Below, piece by piece: positions 36,055-40,823 of a DNA stretch of 40,823 nucleotides (the stretch's first letter is position 1; every line of letters begins with the position of its first letter). The notes beneath the pieces are model-generated. The model searched no databases. It had not been told where the DNA came from and saw only the letters and a program-made list of their open reading frames with translations. The position numbers and the translations under genes are program-made. The DNA is taken from positions 16,491,514-16,532,336 of the forward strand of contig NC_049981.1 in NCBI RefSeq assembly GCF_000003815.2, in the 5' to 3' direction. This stretch comes from Branchiostoma floridae (Eukaryota > Chordata > Leptocardii > Amphioxiformes > Branchiostomatidae).

Positions 36055-36667
36055 GTATGTAGGTTTGCGTTTTGTTTTTTCCATATAGTGACATGTATAA
36101 AACAACACTGAAATATGATAAACTACAACGGTTATTAGTATGGACCAAAATGTATGTTGGCTTAACCATCTCTGGTAACGTTTCTTTTTCCAAGGTATGT
36201 ATTGGCCAAGAAACATGCTGTCCGTAGTAACATTATTCTACACATGTATTGTAAAGCCTGTAGCAGCTTAACACACTGGTACAAGAGTGATTAGCATTCA
36301 GGATTATCACTCAATAACATTCTTAACTGCACGCTGTTCTCTACTGGTTCAGTTAACATCCTTCCCATAAATTTTGATATATGCATAAGGTGGTTCTTTA
36401 CCCCGGCCACAATAGCCTTCGGGTCACAAAGTTGTAAAAGTGCTACCGCCAATGTGCAACTAGTTGGAACAATCTTCTTACTAACGCTGGTTCTCCAGCA
36501 GAGAAAGTAAAGTGCAACAACATCTTTAGTTTGGTGTAGTGTATGGTTTTGAATCTGCGGCCTCCCGAATACAAAACGGTCACTTGGATAGCCCAGTAGA
36601 CCTGTCAAAAATTTATACTTGCCAATCTTTTTTACTAACGTTTTCTATATTTTTTGTTTTCTCACAG
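36055..36667 (+). other. Gene B intron 1
   Basis: 613 bases, GTATGT donor, and a pyrimidine-rich acceptor TTTGTTTTCTCACAG. Nothing else recognised inside it. The minus-strand open frame at 36291-36608 has no features. Confidence 0.7.
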
Positions 36668-36825
36668 CACGTGACTGTATTTCAGATGAAGGCGCGGCTC
36701 GACTTGGAACCGTTGCTGGCTCCGTCATTGAAGATGACGCCCCAACTGAGTATCCAAGCTCCACACCGATCAAGGACGACAAGCCCCGGACTCCCCTGAA
36801 CCATCCCAACCAACGAAAGTCAAGG
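36668..36825 (+). CDS. Gene B exon 2: short acidic-to-basic ectodomain segment
   Basis: With the base carried from exon 1 it gives 53 codons, starting ARDCISDEGAARLGTV, passing through an acidic Pro-rich centre (IEDDAPTEYPSS) and ending NHPNQRKSR in phase 0. The acceptor is strong. The donor AGG|GTACCT is weaker but is supported by the phase, which matches gene A, and by a clean join to VRRFFRF at 38369. No domain recognised. It may act as a flexible, possibly cleaved linker after the signal peptide. Confidence 0.7.
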
Positions 36826-38368
36826 GTACCTCGCATCTTATTTTACCAACCAAAAATGCTTCTAAACTAACCTGGCCTGTTGAACTTCTAAACTAATTAG
36901 TCTGCTACTGAAAATCTCTAGATATATTTCATTTATATTTCAATTCTATGTGTACACAAATATAAAGGAAATAACAATCCAGAAAGGAGAATAAAGACGT
37001 GACAGTTTCATCGTTTGTGATATAAGTGACAAATTTTACTTGTTTAACAAAATACGTAAGCAGAACGTAGACCAAAACCCAAAACCCCAAAACCTTGGCC
37101 TCTCAATCTGTCATTTTATTGCACAGAATGCAAACCAATCAAAATATGAAAATACCATGCTTTTGATTACCTTACTAGACAGAAGGCAATCCCTTGTCAA
37201 ATAGTTTGCCCCTAACCACGATATTGTGGAACCGGTCTGTTCTCGAATCACGCAATTAATCCGTTGAATTATCTAACAAAGCACACCGGATTCTACATTG
37301 AATTGACCAAGTCGAATTGATAACTATGAGTTTAAATTCTTTTTACTGATTTTATATTTGAACCTAGCCGCGTGCTTTTCTCCTGCCAGATACAAAATGT
37401 AGCATCTATACGATTAAGATGTTCTAGAGTCTTTATACCATAATTTGTAACCTATCCTTACCTCCAATTATGCCTGTATATCACACCAGAAATCAATACG
37501 TACATGCAAATTGTTTTTGTGATATTTGCCTTTTTAGCTACCTGGATACGGTTTCTGATATTTATTTAACTCCTTAGAAATTCGCATTTTTGCACTATGC
37601 TGCATAGCTTGTTAGGAATTTTGCCTTAAGTTTTCAGAATTGTATTTTGTGGCATTATCTTGCATGAAATGTTGTAGACTATATAGTTGATATTAATCAT
37701 CTTAGATGTTTTATCAGCTTGCTCCTATGCTCCTTCATTTGTATTTGTTTGTATCAGCCCCGTAGATCTTTCATGTGTACCTTCTACTTAATGTCATCTA
37801 TCTTAGCTTGTATGCACTTGCTTGGATCTGTTTTCTTATATCCTCTTAAATAAGTTCTTAGAAGATCTTTTATTCATCAGCTTGCATGTATTTTCCGATA
37901 CCTACCTTCCAGAAAACGTATTCTAAACTCCATTTCTATGCGTTCTCTTGTACTTGCCTGGATATGTCTTTTGATATTTATCTTCAAAATGTTACAAATC
38001 TCTTTTTTCAGTACGATTGTGTGTATTGCGTCATCTGTTACATCTGTTATAATGTACTTTTAGGTATTAGCTTTCGGCTATTGTCATAGGGGTAACATTT
38101 ATCATTTTAGAACTGTTTATCCATTCCTCTTCTTCACGATATTAACCTTTCCAAATTTTATTATTTCTAAATCAAGCTTTCATGAAATTGTGCATGTTAA
38201 TTACGTTCGATTCCATTCTTTAAACAGCTATCCTGGAAACGTTGCACTTGTCTGGAACACGCTATTTTACTATGTTTTCAATAACCTGGAAAGCCTCAAG
38301 TCCTGCTGTGTAACCTTTGATGCGTCTTCGTTACATGTTTTTTGATTAGAAAGAATTTTTTATTACAG
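36826..38368 (+). other. Gene B intron 2
   Basis: 1543 bases with a pyrimidine-rich + strand. Phrases such as 'tac(c)tgcctggata.gt.tttgatatttat' and 'agcttg.atg.actt' recur diverged between about 37490 and 38080, suggesting an old tandem repeat of unclear period. It ends TTTTTTATTACAG|GTAAGG. No embedded gene recognised. Confidence 0.6.
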
Positions 38369-39772
38369 GTAAGGCGATTCTTTCGGTTTTTTAACAAGCG
38401 AGGAAACAGTCAGTCCCGATACAGAACCCGCAGCGGTATGTCAGGGAAGACAGCACCCTCGAGATTCGGCACGGCTTCAAGATCATCGTGTGGGTCTCGA
38501 TACGTAAATACGGCTAAGACTTCGACCTCCCAAAACCGGTGGGGCAGAAGGAAGAACAACAAACCGTCAAGCTATGAATCCTGGTCTGGTTCTGTTGTCG
38601 GCAGAACGAACAGCAAGGTGTCGACCCGCATATCTCCAGGATTGCATGGTGGAAAGATGAACAGCAAGGTGTGGCCCTCACGATCTTGGCGTGGCCATTC
38701 TGGTGGCGGGAGGAACAGCATGACTTCGAGCGTCCAATCGTGGCCTGGGTCTAATGGTGGTGGGACGAACAGCAAGATATCGAGCTCTCAGTCGTGGCCC
38801 GGACCTGTTGTCAGAAGGACGAACAGCAAGACGTCGACCTCCCAATCGTGGCCCGGACCTGTTGTCAGCAGGACAAACAGCAAGACGTCGACCTCCCAAT
38901 CGTGGCCCGGACCTGTTGTCAGAAGGACGAACAGCAAGACGTCGACCTCCCAATCGTGGCCCGGACCTGTTGTCAGCAGGACAAACAGCAAGACGTCGAG
39001 CAGCCAATCCTCACCAGGGTCTGTTGCCATAAGTGGGAACAGCAAGATGTGGACCAAACTGTCCGGGCCCAAGTCCTATGGCAACGGTATGCTGACGACC
39101 TCCCAATCCCTACCTGCTTCGGTTGGAGGTCAGGCGAACAGCAAGGAACCAAAATGCCACGGGTGGCTGTGTCGTCAGAAATGCAAGACCAGCAACAAGG
39201 TTCCAGCCCAACAGCCATCACCAGGGTCTCAGAATGGCCTTGTGAACCACAAGACATCGGCCACTAAACGTAACTCTTGGTTCGAAATCCGCGCCAAGCC
39301 GAAAGATCATCAGGCTGTTGTTAGCAGGGCGAACAGCAAGACGTCGAGCAGCCAGTTCTCACCAGTGGTTGACGGTCAGACGAACAGCAAGGAACCAAAA
39401 TGCCACGGGTGGCTGTGTCGTCGGAAAAGCAAGATAAGTAACAAGGTTTCAGGCCCACAGCCATCACCAGGGTCTCAGAATGGCATTGTAAACCACAAGA
39501 CATCGGCCACTAAACTTAACTCTCGGATCGGCAGCCTCCCCAAGCCAAACAATGCAAAAAGCATACAACCAACTACTGTGTCCTGTAGCAGTTACACGAC
39601 TTTGTGGGGACCTTTGCTATCTTTTCGAGGAAGTCGACGTGGCCGGACCCAGCCGGGGTGCTCTTACGGCAAACTCGGATCCTCAGCCGGTAGGGATGAC
39701 AACAAGAACACAGTTTCACAAGGCAGATCTACAACGAGTACAGCTCGCAGAAGTCCAGGTCTAGCAACCCGG
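38369..39772 (+). CDS. Gene B exon 3, first part: Ser/Lys/Asn-rich repeat protein
   Basis: It opens VRRFFRFFNKRGNSQS after acceptor TATTACAG, in phase 0 like gene A. The 468 codons are strongly basic and dominated by Ser, Gly, Lys, Arg, Asn and Pro, with no globular domain evident. From 38609 there are eight Asn-Ser-Lys-centred units of 17-18 residues (for example NSKTSTSQSWPGPVVRR). Then come two copies of a longer block with KCHGWLCR and SPGSQNG. There is no transmembrane helix. The product is most likely secreted and intrinsically disordered. Matrix, adhesive, mucus or defence roles are all possible and none is shown. The frame ends at TGA 39773-39775, but coding character continues at once in the +1 frame. 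Confidence 0.75.
38609..39037 (+). repeat. 54 bp tandem repeat (18-residue units) inside gene B
   Basis: Eight consecutive units (143 codons: one of 17 and seven of 18) each begin AACAGC (Asn-Ser), and all but the third continue AAG (Lys). The central four alternate two versions, VVRRTNSK and VVSRTNSK, distinguished by AGAAGGACG versus AGCAGGACA. This gives an ABAB pattern and a 108 bp higher-order repeat. Outer units are more diverged. Confidence 0.95.
39126..39546 (+). repeat. Two-copy 246 bp-spaced duplication inside gene B
   Basis: Blocks at about 39126-39300 and 39372-39546 are close copies 246 bases (82 codons) apart, so the frame is kept. Each encodes NSKEPKCHGWLCR, then SNKV, then PSPGSQNG, then VNHKTSATK. 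The first copy has an extra Cys (RQKCK versus RRKSK). CHGWLC is the only conserved Cys pair in the protein and may form a small disulphide loop. Confidence 0.9.
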
Positions 39773-40823
39773 TGATGCCCCTAGGGCCGCAGATTTCGCC
39801 AGTCGCCTTCAAGGTAAAAAGAAATCTCTTTGGGGATCGCGTTCAAAGTCATGTCATTGTGTCAATGGAAAACCTCAGAGCGACAGCCGAAGCGAAGAGA
39901 TCGGAAAGCCAAAGCCAACAGTGATATGGAACCCAAGGAACAGATATACCCAGAACACTCAGTCTGGTAACACCCATGGCAATAAACACACCAAGAACAC
40001 TGGGAACATCCATGGGAACCAACATAGACAGAACACTGGTACCAAACATAGACAGAGCACTGGTACCAAACATACACAGAACACTGGTACCAAACATACA
40101 CAGAACACTGGTACCAAACATAGACAGAACACTGGTACCAAACATAGACAGAGCACTGGTACCAAACATACACAGAACACTGGTACCAAACATACACAGA
40201 ACACTGGTACCAAACATAGACAGAACACTGGTACCAAACATACACAGAACACTGGTACCAAGCATACACAGAACACTGGTACCAAACATACACAGAACAC
40301 TGGTACCAAGCATACACAGAACACTGGTACCAAACATACACAGAACGCTGGTACCAAATACACACAGAACGCTGGTACCAAACATACACAGAGCACTGGT
40401 ACCGAACATAGTACACAGATTGAAAACACTGGTAAACCCCAAAGTAAAACACAAACAAAGGATAATAATAACATTCAAGGCAAAACTGCTACCAACAGAC
40501 ACCTTGATAAGAACGAGAACACCAACGGCAACGGAGGTACCAAGATCGATTTTAAAAATCAACTCCAACGGACATCTCCGATTGACAAAAACAGCAAGAA
40601 AACCGGAAGGAGTAAAACCACTGATATTTCTAATCAAATTAATGTAAAACAACATGTCAACCTCCCCTCACAAATACCCAAGAACAAACCAACCAAAGTA
40701 CCAGGCATGGATCAGAAACAGAGCTATGGTGCAAAGCCCTCTAAAGAAGACCGTAAAACCCCAACCACGGTAGTTGCTGCCAGCATAAACGGCAATGTGG
40801 TCCATGCGGATACAGAGCGTCTC
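39765..40823 (+). CDS. Gene B exon 3, second part: Asn/Thr/Lys/His-rich repeats, open at window edge
   Basis: This frame is +1 relative to the preceding part. It opens just after a TAG (39762-39764) and stays open to the last base, over 1 kb. It reads GDAPRAADFASRLQGKKK, passes through GSRSKSCHCVNG and a short Lys/Pro-rich stretch, then enters about sixteen NTGTKHTQ units (40021-40420). A Lys/Asn/Thr/Gln-rich tail follows (for example NENTNGNGGTK, PKNKPTKVPGMDQKQ). I prefer this register to the other open one in the array because it alone continues open on both sides with even polar composition. The protein is incomplete. By analogy with gene A, a membrane anchor could lie beyond the window. 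The link to the first part needs a one-base correction, a small intron or a +1 frameshift. Confidence 0.7.
40021..40420 (+). repeat. 24 bp tandem repeat, about sixteen units, inside gene B
   Basis: The unit 'cagaacactggtaccaaaca'+'taca' encodes QNTGTKHT and contains GGTACC in nearly every copy. Variants (catACAcag/catAGAcag, AAC/AGC, AAA/AAG) are ordered, not random. The first eight units form two copies of a four-unit (96 bp) block, and later AAA/AAG alternate, giving a 48 bp period. The array is recently expanded. Confidence 0.95.

Noticed and set aside
38678-39267. Other open frames on both strands over the 54 bp repeats
   Set aside because: They are reflections of the repeat in other registers. 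Only the frame joined by phase to exons 1 and 2 has a plausible start and extends beyond the array.
39976-40647. + frame reading (LVPNIHRT)n across the 24 bp array
   Set aside because: It closes at 40645-40647 and has a stop shortly upstream, whereas the NTGTKHTQ register is open from 39765 to the window end with even polar composition.
39849-40655. Long minus-strand frames reading Cys/Phe/Leu- or Tyr/Trp/Val-rich repeats opposite the 24 bp array
   Set aside because: They are pure reflections of the 24 bp tandem repeat, in two different registers at once, so neither shows coding constraint.

Overview
The window looks like metazoan nuclear DNA. Open frames are short over most of its length, and the only convincing genes are intron-containing, with GT..AG exons that keep a shared phase pattern. 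The rest is AT-rich sequence with tandem satellites, fold-back elements and other dispersed repeats. A 345-base run of N shows it comes from a draft assembly. The wording of one dispersed repeat (about 11480-12110) resembles repeats I associate with lancelet (Branchiostoma) genomes. That is recollection only, so a marine invertebrate, perhaps a lancelet, is a moderate-confidence guess.

Layout. Positions 1-28700 are essentially gene-free: a CA microsatellite (625-669), a cluster of ~85-100 bp repeats with an inverted repeat and a fold-back-type element (1824-3144), the N gap (3170-3514), a degenerate ~135 bp tandem repeat (6040-6820), a ~115 bp satellite (7680-8880), a ~141 bp satellite (10006-11060), the dispersed repeat at 11480-12110, a decayed tRNA-like sequence on the minus strand (12951-13024), an old duplication (22795-23185) and a striking 393 bp element with apparently perfect 163 bp inverted arms (24171-24563).

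Positions 28722-40823 hold two genes in tandem on the + strand, here called gene A (28722-32271) and gene B (35949 to beyond the right edge). They share one plan. A short signal-peptide exon ends in phase 1, with similar N-termini of the form M-x-K/R-Q-x-x-x-V-V-F. A small second exon ends in phase 0. A large third exon starts Val-basic and is packed with tandem repeats. Gene A carries a Thr/Pro-rich mucin-like segment (165 bp unit, two copies) and a single transmembrane helix with a short tail. Gene B carries an 18-residue Asn-Ser-Lys-centred repeat, a 246 bp duplication with Cys-bearing modules and a (Asn-Thr-Gly-Thr-Lys-His-Thr-Gln)n array, then runs off the window still open. I recognise neither family.

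Both third exons contain one reading-frame break. Each could be a sequencing indel, a small unrecognised intron, a real mutation, or recoding: gene A has a canonical -1 slippery heptamer in the right place, and gene B's change is exactly a +1 step at a TGA. The best candidate for something undescribed is this pair of fast-evolving, repeat-built secreted or surface proteins. Their function (mucin-like coat, matrix, recognition or defence) cannot be decided from sequence alone.
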